A stretch of DNA of 12,429 nucleotides from Pseudomonadota bacterium (GTDB lineage Bacteria > Pseudomonadota > Gammaproteobacteria > Burkholderiales > Burkholderiaceae_D), in contig JAEVZY010000135.1 in the NCBI GenBank assembly GCA_023392035.1, forward strand, positions 1 to 12,429. The letters are read 5' to 3'. The position numbers and the translations under genes are program-made. The notes under the pieces were generated by a model. That model saw nothing but the letters and a program-made list of their open reading frames with translations, made no database searches and was not told the origin of the DNA. Positions 6,353 to 12,429 of this stretch are shown here, piece by piece (the first letter of the stretch is position 1; the number at the start of each line of letters is the position of its first letter).

Positions 6353-7662
6353 GGCCGATGAGCACCGGCCTTGGCGCCGAGCTGCTGCGCGACCTTTCAG
6401 ATCCGCGCGTGGTCTGGCAACTGGCCACCATTGCGCTGTGCGTGGTGCTGGCCTGGGGCATCACCACCTTCTTCGTGCGCGGCCTGAAGCTGCGTGAAGC
6501 GGCCGGGCCGGGCGGCATCCGTCCCCGCTTCGGGATTGTGGCGCCGCTCGTCACGGTCGGCCTGCTCATGCTTGCCGTGCCGATGCTGGCGGCCTGGACC
6601 AGCACTTCGCTGCTGCGCACGGCGATTGCCCTGTTCGGCTCTTTTGCCATGATTCGCGCGGTGTTCTACGTGCTGCGGCGTATCTTTGCCCGCAGCGGCC
6701 GAGTCGGCAGCTTCCTGGCAATGTTCGAGCGGGTCTTCGCCTTGGCCGTCTGGCTGGGCGTGGCGATCTGGATTACCGGCTTGTGGCCGGATATCCAGGG
6801 CTTCCTCGACAACACCATGGTGCCGATCGGCAAACACCGGGTCAGCATCCTGACCGTGTTGCAAGGTGCGATCTCGGTCGCCATCACCGTGGTGCTGGCC
6901 CTGTGGGTCGGCGCGGCGCTGGAAGAGCGGCTGATGAAGGTGCAGACCGTGCACTCCTCGCTGCGCGCGGTCATGGCGCGCACGGTGCGGGCCCTGTTGA
7001 TCTTCATGGCCCTGATGATTTCGCTGTCCCTGGTGGGCATCGACCTGACCGTGCTTTCCGTCTTCGGCGGCGCACTGGGCGTCGGCCTGGGCCTGGGCCT
7101 GCAAAAGATCGTCGGCAGTTATTTCTCGGGTTTTGTCATCCTGCTGGAACGCAGCCTGGCGCTGGGCGACCAGGTCAAGGTGGGTGAATTCCAGGGCCGG
7201 GTGGCGCGCATCAACACCCGCTATACGGTGCTGCGCGCGGGCGACGGTTCGCAGACCATCGTCCCCAACGACATGCTGGTTTCGCAAGTGGTGCAGAACT
7301 TTTCCATGATGGAAACGGAGAAGGGCTTGCGCCTGTGGACCAAGGTTTCGGTCGGTTATGAGACCGACATCGAGCGCTTGTTGCCCATGCTGAACGCGGC
7401 CGCGGCCACCATTCCGCGGGTGCTGCAAAACCCGCCGCCGCAGGCCTTGTTGCTGGGTTTCGGTGCCGACGGCCTGGATCTGGAAGTGGGCTTCTGGATC
7501 GACGATCCCCACAATGGCCGCGGCAATGTGATTTCCGACGTGAACCGCAAAATATGGTCCTTGCTCAAGGAAGAGGGCATCAATGTGCCTTATCCGCAAC
7601 GCGAGCTGCGCTTCGTGTCAGGCCAGCAAGACCAAATCGACGTTCTCAAAAAAAGGGATTGA
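6349..7662 (+). CDS. MscS-family mechanosensitive ion channel
   Basis: The 437-residue protein has about six hydrophobic segments (roughly 22-43, 62-83, 88-110, 127-146, 167-190, 212-230) before a MscS core. The pore-lining helix and the following loop contain FGGALGVGLGLGLQK (239-253), with Gly and small residues spaced as in MscS. The beta domain follows with LGDQVKVGEFQGRV and a loop containing IVPNDML (304-310), and the C-terminus has INVPYPQRELRF (411-422). Such channels open under membrane tension to release solutes on osmotic downshift. The start is placed at the ATG that overlaps the upstream stop (ATGA, 6349-6352), typical of translational coupling; ATG 6358, with TGAGG just upstream, would remove three residues. 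It ends at TGA 7660-7662. Confidence 0.88.
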   Translation: MRPMSTGLGAELLRDLSDPRVVWQLATIALCVVLAWGITTFFVRGLKLREAAGPGGIRPRFGIVAPLVTVGLLMLAVPMLAAWTSTSLLRTAIALFGSFAMIRAVFYVLRRIFARSGRVGSFLAMFERVFALAVWLGVAIWITGLWPDIQGFLDNTMVPIGKHRVSILTVLQGAISVAITVVLALWVGAALEERLMKVQTVHSSLRAVMARTVRALLIFMALMISLSLVGIDLTVLSVFGGALGVGLGLGLQKIVGSYFSGFVILLERSLALGDQVKVGEFQGRVARINTRYTVLRAGDGSQTIVPNDMLVSQVVQNFSMMETEKGLRLWTKVSVGYETDIERLLPMLNAAAATIPRVLQNPPPQALLLGFGADGLDLEVGFWIDDPHNGRGNVISDVNRKIWSLLKEEGINVPYPQRELRFVSGQQDQIDVLKKRD

Positions 7663-7707
7663 CAAAGCGGTTTCTTTCGTCGATCTCCCGGAAAAACAGC
7701 GTAAAAT
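7659..7707 (+). promoter_or_regulatory. Candidate promoter elements before the desaturase
   Basis: A perfect TTGACA (7659-7664) overlaps the stop codon of the channel gene, but nothing like TATAAT lies 16-18 nt after it. TAAAAT (7702-7707, five of six matches) is 51 nt before the desaturase start but lacks a good -35 at the right distance. The two are 37 nt apart, too far to form one promoter. TAAAAT is the better -10 candidate. Confidence 0.35.
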
Positions 7708-7758
7708 TCGGCGCTATCGTTCAGCAGCACCCTCGCCCAACTACCGGAGCACAGCACT

Positions 7759-8961
7759 TTGAACGCAGTTTTCGAATCCTTCCTGGATTTCGCAGCCAAT
7801 GGCCTGACCCGCGCCAGCGCCTGGCAGGTTGTCATCTATACCCTGGTGGTGACGCACATTACGATTGCGGCCGTCACCATCTATCTGCATCGCTGCCAGG
7901 CGCATCGCGCGCTGGACCTGCATGCCTTGCCCAGCCACTTCTTCCGTTTCTGGCTGTGGCTGACCACCGGCATGCTGACCAAGGAATGGGCAGCCATCCA
8001 TCGCAAGCACCACGCCAAGTGCGAAACCGAAGAAGATCCGCACAGCCCGCAAACGCGCGGCATCATGAAAGTGCTGCTGGAAGGCGCCGAGCTGTATCGC
8101 GCAGAGTCGAAGAATCTGGAGACCCTGGAAAAATACGGCAAGGGCACCCCGGATGACTGGGTCGAGCGCAACGTCTACAGCAAGCACTCGGTATGGGGCG
8201 TGTCGCTGATGCTCATCATCGACCTCGCCCTGTTCGGCGTGATCGGTCTCACCGTGTGGGCCGTGCAGATGCTGTGGATTCCCATCACCGCCGCCGGCAT
8301 CATCAACGGCATCGGCCACTACTGGGGCTATCGCAATTACGATTGCAGCGACGCTGCCACCAACGTCCTGCCCTGGGGCATCCTGATCGGCGGCGAAGAA
8401 CTGCACAACAACCACCACACCTTCGCCACCTCGGCCAAGCTGTCGTCCAAGTGGTATGAGTTCGATATCGGCTGGGTCTACATCCGCATCATGGCCGCGG
8501 TCGGTCTGGCCAAGGTGAAGAAGACCATCCCCGCGCCCAAGTTCGAGCCGGGCAAGAACGTGGCCGACCTGGCCACCCTGCAGGCCGTGGTCGCCAACCG
8601 CTATGACGTCATGGCCAAATACGCCAAGACCCTGAAGCAGACCTGGGGCGAGGAATTGGTGCAGTTGAAGAGCAAGGGGAATTTCGCGCCCGGCACCCTG
8701 AAATCGACCCGCAAGCTGCTGCAGCAGGAGCCGGCCAAACTGCAGGCGCCGCAACGCCAGCAACTGGGCGAAATCCTTGCCCACAGCAAGGCGCTCAAGA
8801 CCATGCACGACATGCGCGGCGAACTGGGCGCGATCTGGGAACGCTCCCACTTCACGCCGGACCAGTTGCTGCACCTGCTGCAAGACTGGTGCAAGCGTGC
8901 CGAGGAATCGGGCATCAAGTCCCTGCAAGAGTTCTCCCTGCGTCTGCGCAGCTACGCTTAA
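7759..8961 (+). CDS. Membrane fatty-acid desaturase with transposase-like C-terminal tail
   Basis: The 400-residue protein is a di-iron acyl desaturase of the acyl-CoA/acyl-lipid delta-9 type. Histidine boxes are HRCQAH (44-49), HRKHH (81-85) and HNNHH (216-220), with an additional His187 in GIGHYWG. Hydrophobic segments lie near 22-43, 62-73, 146-168 and 172-186. It should introduce a double bond into membrane fatty acids using O2 and an electron donor, at the inner membrane. Residues ~270-400 are soluble and helical and do not belong to the desaturase fold; their pattern (LKSTRKLLQQEPAKL, then AEESGIKSLQEFSLRLRSY) resembles the C-terminal part of ISL3-family transposases. The start codon is TTG, with CGGAG (7745-7749) 9 nt upstream; no in-frame ATG occurs before the first histidine box. 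It appears to be transcribed alone and ends at a strong terminator. Confidence 0.88.
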   Translation: MNAVFESFLDFAANGLTRASAWQVVIYTLVVTHITIAAVTIYLHRCQAHRALDLHALPSHFFRFWLWLTTGMLTKEWAAIHRKHHAKCETEEDPHSPQTRGIMKVLLEGAELYRAESKNLETLEKYGKGTPDDWVERNVYSKHSVWGVSLMLIIDLALFGVIGLTVWAVQMLWIPITAAGIINGIGHYWGYRNYDCSDAATNVLPWGILIGGEELHNNHHTFATSAKLSSKWYEFDIGWVYIRIMAAVGLAKVKKTIPAPKFEPGKNVADLATLQAVVANRYDVMAKYAKTLKQTWGEELVQLKSKGNFAPGTLKSTRKLLQQEPAKLQAPQRQQLGEILAHSKALKTMHDMRGELGAIWERSHFTPDQLLHLLQDWCKRAEESGIKSLQEFSLRLRSYA

Positions 8962-8977
8962 GCAGAGTCCTGGCACG

Positions 8978-9014
8978 AAAAACCCCGCCCTTCGCAAGAA
9001 CGGCGGGGTTTTTT
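8978..9014 (+). terminator. Strong intrinsic terminator after the desaturase
   Basis: A 12-bp perfect stem (AAAAACCCCGCC, 8978-8989, with 9002-9013) is capped by a C-C mismatch, three further pairs and a GCAA tetraloop (8994-8997). It ends in a run of six T (9009-9014), starting 16 nt after the stop codon. The A-run on the 5' side makes it potentially bidirectional. It marks the right edge of the high-GC host-like sequence. Confidence 0.95.
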
Positions 9015-9050
9015 GTTATGTAGCCTGCGTGGGTGTCGCATGTAGGGTAA

Positions 9051-9303
9051 GGACATCATCCTGCGGCTGAGGATAGCCCCGCTGACATCGCAAATGTCTT
9101 TGCACGAAACGCCAACTTCAGGCGTCACTTCCCCGAGATTCAGCTCTCTGACGTCGTCTATTCCAAACCCATTGGTGGGAGAGGAGCAGAGTGGTCAGCA
9201 CATGGCAATTTCATCTGGCATGCCGGATATCGACAAATTGTCGCTGAAATTCGTCTTATACATAAATTGCCAAGTACTATTCAGAATGCCTTCGTCGATT
9301 TAA
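9051..9303 (+). pseudogene. Start-less gene remnant upstream of the HEPN protein gene
   Basis: The frame with codons starting at 9051 is open for about 84 codons and has protein-like composition: a segment ANVFARNANFRRHFPEIQL, then SDVVYSKPIGGRGAEWSAHG, then a likely amphipathic helix (YRQIVAEIRLIHKLP). It has no ATG, GTG or CTG; the first possible start, TTG 9267, is near its end. It is therefore probably the 3' end of a gene whose 5' part was lost. After residues FVDL (9291-9302) the frame runs on into the shadow of the next gene and stops only at 9473. One extra base in the T-run at 9299-9301 would instead end it at TGA 9314-9316, overlapping the next ATG. I do not recognise the family. 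The same-strand frame from ATG 9094 to TAA 9303 is an alternative reading. Confidence 0.4.
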
Positions 9304-9312
9304 GGTGCGACC

Positions 9313-10308
9313 ATGATGCAGTTCCTCGCGGATCACATCGATCAGATGGATCTCGCTCTCGATCAAATTGCTATGCGAGACCGAAATTTCGATCGGTTCG
9401 CTCTCATGTTGATCGACAACGTCGTCGAACTAACCCTTCACCAATATGCACAAGACAGAAGCTACGAGAGTGAGATGTCTCGACGGCACGGAGCTTCCGG
9501 TGACGATACGAAGGCAGTTATAGCAGCACTCGGGCCTCGTTTTGACTCTAAGGTAAAGTTGGCGCGCGAACGGGGGCTACTCTCGAACGAAGTTTGTGAC
9601 AGCATCCAGTACCTGCATTCATTTAGAAACACTGCTTACCATCGGGGATTGCGTCACGAACGTATTCTTCACTCACTTGCGCTCTTCTATTTCAATAACG
9701 CGTGCTCGGTATTGGCAAGCTACTCCCCAATGTTCTGGTCATCCAGTAGTGAAGATCGAATTCCACACCGCGCTATGAAGTATCTTGGAAAGGCCAATTT
9801 TTGGGATAGTGAGAAGGCCTTTCAATCCGCTTGGGAGAGGCTGCGTGAGGTGGCTGCATCAATGGCTGATTCCTTGAGCAGCGATCTTCACGGCGATATG
9901 CGGGAGACAATCGACCGCGTGGATCAACAGATGCAGTTTCTGGCCGATGAGTCGCCCCTTGGAAAGAAGAGCCGAAACCAGGTGATCCTTGATTGCCAAG
10001 CATGGGCATTAGCGTTCTCAGAGGAAGGCAAGGCGTATGCCCAAGCACAGCAAGCACCCAAAACATCCGTTGGCGGGTATGTTGAGTGGTTCGGAAATAA
10101 TTATCCCTGGGCTACCAAGACTGATCCTATTCCAGGTTGGCGCAATCGTCTTAATTCACTTGAAACTGAGAAGAACCAACACCGAGCGCTAAAGAAATAC
10201 TGTGAATTCATGAACCAAACTGAAGATTTGCGCGAACAGATTAGCGAGTCTGCTTCCCAGCTAGACGCACATATTCAACACCTCATTGACGTGGCCCGTG
10301 GTAAATAG
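9313..10308 (+). CDS. HEPN-motif protein, candidate ribonuclease toxin or defence protein
   Basis: The 331-residue soluble protein has no close family I can name. Residues 98-134 contain SIQYLHSFRNTAYHRG, in which Arg105-Asn106-x3-His110 is the RNxxxH form of the HEPN nuclease motif (R-x4-6-H), set at the end of a helix and followed by another (HERILHSLALFYFNNACSVL), as in HEPN domains. HEPN proteins are often RNases in toxin-antitoxin and anti-phage systems. The N-terminus (residues 1-50) and the C-terminal part (160-331) look helical; no signal peptide or membrane segment is seen. The ATG at 9313 has AAGG (9302-9305) 7 nt upstream; a second ATG follows immediately. GC is about 47% in two sampled lines against 60-67% in neighbouring genes, and codon use is less GC-biased at third positions, suggesting acquisition by transfer. 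No intact antitoxin-like gene is adjacent. Confidence 0.6.
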   Translation: MMQFLADHIDQMDLALDQIAMRDRNFDRFALMLIDNVVELTLHQYAQDRSYESEMSRRHGASGDDTKAVIAALGPRFDSKVKLARERGLLSNEVCDSIQYLHSFRNTAYHRGLRHERILHSLALFYFNNACSVLASYSPMFWSSSSEDRIPHRAMKYLGKANFWDSEKAFQSAWERLREVAASMADSLSSDLHGDMRETIDRVDQQMQFLADESPLGKKSRNQVILDCQAWALAFSEEGKAYAQAQQAPKTSVGGYVEWFGNNYPWATKTDPIPGWRNRLNSLETEKNQHRALKKYCEFMNQTEDLREQISESASQLDAHIQHLIDVARGK

Positions 10309-10323
10309 CTCGTTCTGTATAGT

Positions 10324-12153
10324 TCACTGCTCTTCGCTCAAGGCCAGTTTGGCGACCATCTGCGAGACATGCGTTAGCGCCTGCGGATAATTGCCCAGCA
10401 TGTTGTGCTGTTCGACATCGTATTCCTCGGCGAACAGCCCGAGGTCATTGCAGCAGGCCATGGCGCGTTGATAGTAGGTCTGGGCCAGCTCGCGCCGGCC
10501 CTGGCGCGCCAGGCAATTGACCAGCCAGAAGGTACAGGCCAGGAATGCGCCTTCGCACCCGTCCAGGCTGTCGGGCGAGCTGTAGCGTTCCAGCAGGCCA
10601 TTGCGGTCCAGCGCCTTGCAGATGGCGTCCGTGGTGCGCAGCATGCGCGGGTCGCGGTAATCGACGAAACCGGTGCGCGGAACGAGCAGCAGCGAGGCAT
10701 CCAGATGGCCGCTATCGAAGTCCTGGACAAAGATGCCGCGCCTGGCGTCATACCCGCGGGTCTCGATCGCCTGCCGGATGTCGTTGAGCGCAGCGGTCCA
10801 GGCTTGTACCGGCGCCTCGAATCCGTTTTCCTGGGCCAGCTTCAGGCCGTGGTCCAGCGCTGCCCAGCACATCACCTTGGAATGCACGAAGTGGCGCGCC
10901 GGACCGCGAAACTCCCAGATGCCATGGTCGGTTTCCATCCATTTGTGGCAGACGGTATCGACCACGCTGGACAGGAAATCCCAATACTCGCGATCGATCG
11001 ATTTGCCGCTGCTATGCCACAGCCAGGCGATCTCCAGGATTTCGCCAAACACATCGAGCTGGTTCTGCACATGGGCCATATTGCCGATGCGGACCGGCTG
11101 GCTGCCGCGGTAGCCTTCCAGCCAGTTGAGTTCGATCTCGGTCAAACGCCGCTTGCCGTCCACCGCATACATGATCTGCAGTTGGCGCGCGCTGCCGGCG
11201 GAGGCGCGCCGGATGAAGCGCAAAAAGCGCGTGGCTTCATCTTCATGCCCGAGCCGGTACAAGACCCGCACCGCGAACACCGAATCGCGGACCCAGCTGA
11301 AGCGGTAATCCCAATTGCGATGCGCGCCGATGGCTTCCGGCAGGGAGGTGGTGCCGGCGGCGCAGATTGCGCCGGTCGGCTCATACATCAGCGCGCGCAA
11401 CACCAGGGCCGAGCGCAGGATATGCGGATCGATCTGTTCACCGCCACGGGCGCGCGCGGTCCACATTTCCCACCAGCGCCGGGTCTGGTCCAGGCAGGAT
11501 TGCGCGCCGGCCCAGTCGAATGCTTCCTGCGCAATCTGACCGAGGGTTTCCGGCGCGGCATACGCAATCACCATGCAAGCGCGTTCGCCGGCGACCAATC
11601 GGAAATTGGCCGTGAGGTCGCGATGTTCAACCAGTTGTAGCGCAAAGCTGGCGCGCACCAGCAAGCCCTGGCTGCCGCCGACGGCGGTAAACACCTGCGG
11701 CCCGCGCTGCTGGATCATGGGAATGATCTGGCCAAAGTCCAGGCGCGGACTGACACGGGTGCGCATCTCGACCACGCCTGCCAGACATTCGACCACGCGA
11801 AACAGGCGGTGCCGTCGCTCCAGCGGAAGTTGATGGCTGTCTTCCTGCACCGGCCTGGCGTCGAAAAAATCATGCACGCAAACTTCGCCGCCGGCCAGCC
11901 GGAAGCGGCTTTCCAGGATCATGGTGCCGGGCAGATAGCGTCGTTCCATGGTGAATTGCGGATCGGCCGGCATCAGTTCGAAACAGCCGCCTTTGTCCCA
12001 GTCAAGCAGACGCCCGAAGCAACTGTCGGCATCCATGCGCGGCATGCAACACCAATCGACCGAGCCGTGGCGCGAAATCAGCGCGATGCAATGGCAATCG
12101 CTGATGAAACCATAGTCCTCGATCGGCGGATAGGTGGAATCGGGCTCTGTCAT
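10324..12153 (-). CDS. Glycoside hydrolase family 15 protein (glucoamylase/trehalase-like)
   Basis: The 609-residue protein has the two-part layout of bacterial GH15 enzymes. An N-terminal beta-sandwich opens with YPPIEDYGFISDCHCIALIS and SVDWCCMPRMD, and an (alpha/alpha)6 barrel starts near residue 240. Conserved barrel blocks are RNWDYRFSWVRDS (279-291), LNWLEGYRGS (342-351), VRIGNMAHVQNQLDVFGEI (354-372) and LGLFAEEYD (571-579) with LGNYPQALTH. By family analogy Glu371 and Glu576/577 are the likely acid and base. Substrates of relatives are alpha-1,4-glucans, maltodextrins or trehalose; which applies here cannot be read. There is no signal peptide, so it is probably cytoplasmic. The start at 12153 matches the family N-terminus, although no good ribosome site is visible; in-frame ATGs upstream (for example 12273) add an Arg/Cys-rich stretch unlike the family. 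It is convergent with the HEPN gene, with 15 nt between stops. Confidence 0.88.
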   Translation of the reverse strand: MTEPDSTYPPIEDYGFISDCHCIALISRHGSVDWCCMPRMDADSCFGRLLDWDKGGCFELMPADPQFTMERRYLPGTMILESRFRLAGGEVCVHDFFDARPVQEDSHQLPLERRHRLFRVVECLAGVVEMRTRVSPRLDFGQIIPMIQQRGPQVFTAVGGSQGLLVRASFALQLVEHRDLTANFRLVAGERACMVIAYAAPETLGQIAQEAFDWAGAQSCLDQTRRWWEMWTARARGGEQIDPHILRSALVLRALMYEPTGAICAAGTTSLPEAIGAHRNWDYRFSWVRDSVFAVRVLYRLGHEDEATRFLRFIRRASAGSARQLQIMYAVDGKRRLTEIELNWLEGYRGSQPVRIGNMAHVQNQLDVFGEILEIAWLWHSSGKSIDREYWDFLSSVVDTVCHKWMETDHGIWEFRGPARHFVHSKVMCWAALDHGLKLAQENGFEAPVQAWTAALNDIRQAIETRGYDARRGIFVQDFDSGHLDASLLLVPRTGFVDYRDPRMLRTTDAICKALDRNGLLERYSSPDSLDGCEGAFLACTFWLVNCLARQGRRELAQTYYQRAMACCNDLGLFAEEYDVEQHNMLGNYPQALTHVSQMVAKLALSEEQ

Positions 12154-12358
12154 GTGGCGCAAGTCCGCGGCCAGTCTGAAGAAATTACAGCCGGTGCAGG
12201 GCGCATTGCACGGGGCTTGCAAGCCAAACCGGCTGCTGCGGCGACCCCGGCGCCCGCGGCATGCAAGGCTCATCTTATCGGCGATGCGGATTTGGCATGT
12301 CCTATGCATGCGGTTGTCATGAGCAAACGCAACCGCGGGCAATAACGGAGGACTTTTC
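12154..12358. promoter_or_regulatory. Divergent intergenic region between GH15 and TPP-enzyme genes
   Basis: These 205 nt must hold the starts of both divergent transcripts. I see a perfect 12-bp palindrome GGCTTGCAAGCC (12214-12225) and a 7-bp inverted repeat GCGGTTG/CAACCGC (12310-12316 and 12330-12336) close to the rightward gene; either could be an operator, but palindromes of this size occur by chance. No convincing -35/-10 pair was found on either strand. Confidence 0.3.
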
Positions 12359-12429
12359 ATGGCTGCAAGCGTCGGCGATTTCCTTTTGCAACGATTATCG
12401 GCATGGGGCATAGGCCGGGTATTCGGTTA
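12359..12429 (+). CDS. Thiamine-diphosphate-dependent enzyme, N-terminus (partial)
   Basis: Only 23 codons and two bases lie in the window. They read MAASVGDFLLQRLSAWGIGR, then VFG. This matches the opening of the pyruvate oxidase/acetolactate synthase-like group of thiamine-diphosphate enzymes, whose members begin with VGDFLLxRLxxWGVxxIFGYPG and bind the cofactor at the subunit interface with a conserved Glu further on. The ATG is supported by a strong ribosome site, GGAGG (12347-12351), 7 nt upstream. In relatives the product is a cytoplasmic enzyme of 540-600 residues, often annotated only as 'TPP-requiring enzyme' or poxB-like; the reaction cannot be told from this fragment. It is divergent from the GH15 gene. 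Confidence 0.7.
   Translation, partial: MAASVGDFLLQRLSAWGIGRVFG

Noticed and set aside
7659..7687. TTGACA at 7659 as a complete sigma-70 promoter for the desaturase
   Set aside because: The hexamer 17 nt downstream is GATCTC, a poor -10, so the perfect -35 match may be chance.
9094..9303. A 69-codon plus-strand frame starting at ATG 9094 as an intact small gene
   Set aside because: It has no good ribosome site, and the overlapping frame starting at 9051 looks more protein-like. It is kept only as an alternative.
9016..10323. Flanking direct repeats or attachment sites marking the insert ends
   Set aside because: Comparing the two edges by eye showed no repeat longer than a few bases, and no tRNA gene is nearby.
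10405..11640. A 411-codon plus-strand open frame inside the GH15 gene
   Set aside because: The minus-strand frame carries all GH15 motifs; the plus-strand frame is its shadow.
1..12429. CRISPR array, tRNA, rRNA or complete insertion sequence
   Set aside because: No regularly spaced repeats, no tRNA-like or rRNA segments and no transposase gene were seen; the only transposase resemblance is the desaturase tail.

Overview
The window reads as a stretch of high-GC chromosome from a betaproteobacterium, most likely of the order Burkholderiales and possibly the family Oxalobacteraceae. This rests on gene content and order (purN followed by a RsmB-type methyltransferase and a MscS channel; a TTG-started fatty-acid desaturase), on GC near 60-67% in hand-counted lines, and on TACAAT-type promoter boxes close to start codons. 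Genus was not determined.

Layout, left to right. The 3' end of a membrane pyrophosphatase gene (hppA) closes with a perfect 12-bp terminator stem. Next come a short-chain dehydrogenase of the 3-hydroxyacyl-CoA dehydrogenase type II kind and a gamma-glutamyltransferase predicted to be a lipoprotein. A small secreted Pro/Val/Ala-repeat protein lies convergent to these. A rightward block follows: a secreted barnase/RNase Sa-type ribonuclease, its barstar-type inhibitor 3 nt downstream, purN, a RsmB/NOP-family RNA cytosine methyltransferase, and a MscS-type channel overlapping the methyltransferase by 4 nt. Then comes a membrane fatty-acid desaturase whose C-terminal third resembles the C-terminal part of ISL3-family transposases; it ends in a strong terminator.

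From about 9020 to 10320 composition drops to about 47% GC in sampled lines. This segment looks like an acquired insert. It holds a start-less gene remnant and an intact 331-residue protein with a HEPN-type RNxxxH motif. Beyond it, host-like composition resumes with a leftward GH15 glucoamylase/trehalase-like hydrolase. Divergent from that, cut by the window end, are the first 23 codons of a thiamine-diphosphate-dependent enzyme of the pyruvate oxidase/acetolactate synthase kind.

The most distinctive points are the adjacent exported RNase and cytoplasmic inhibitor (likely a toxin-immunity pair), the desaturase with a transposase-like tail, and the HEPN protein with a decayed upstream partner. 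No rRNA, tRNA, CRISPR array or intact insertion sequence was seen.
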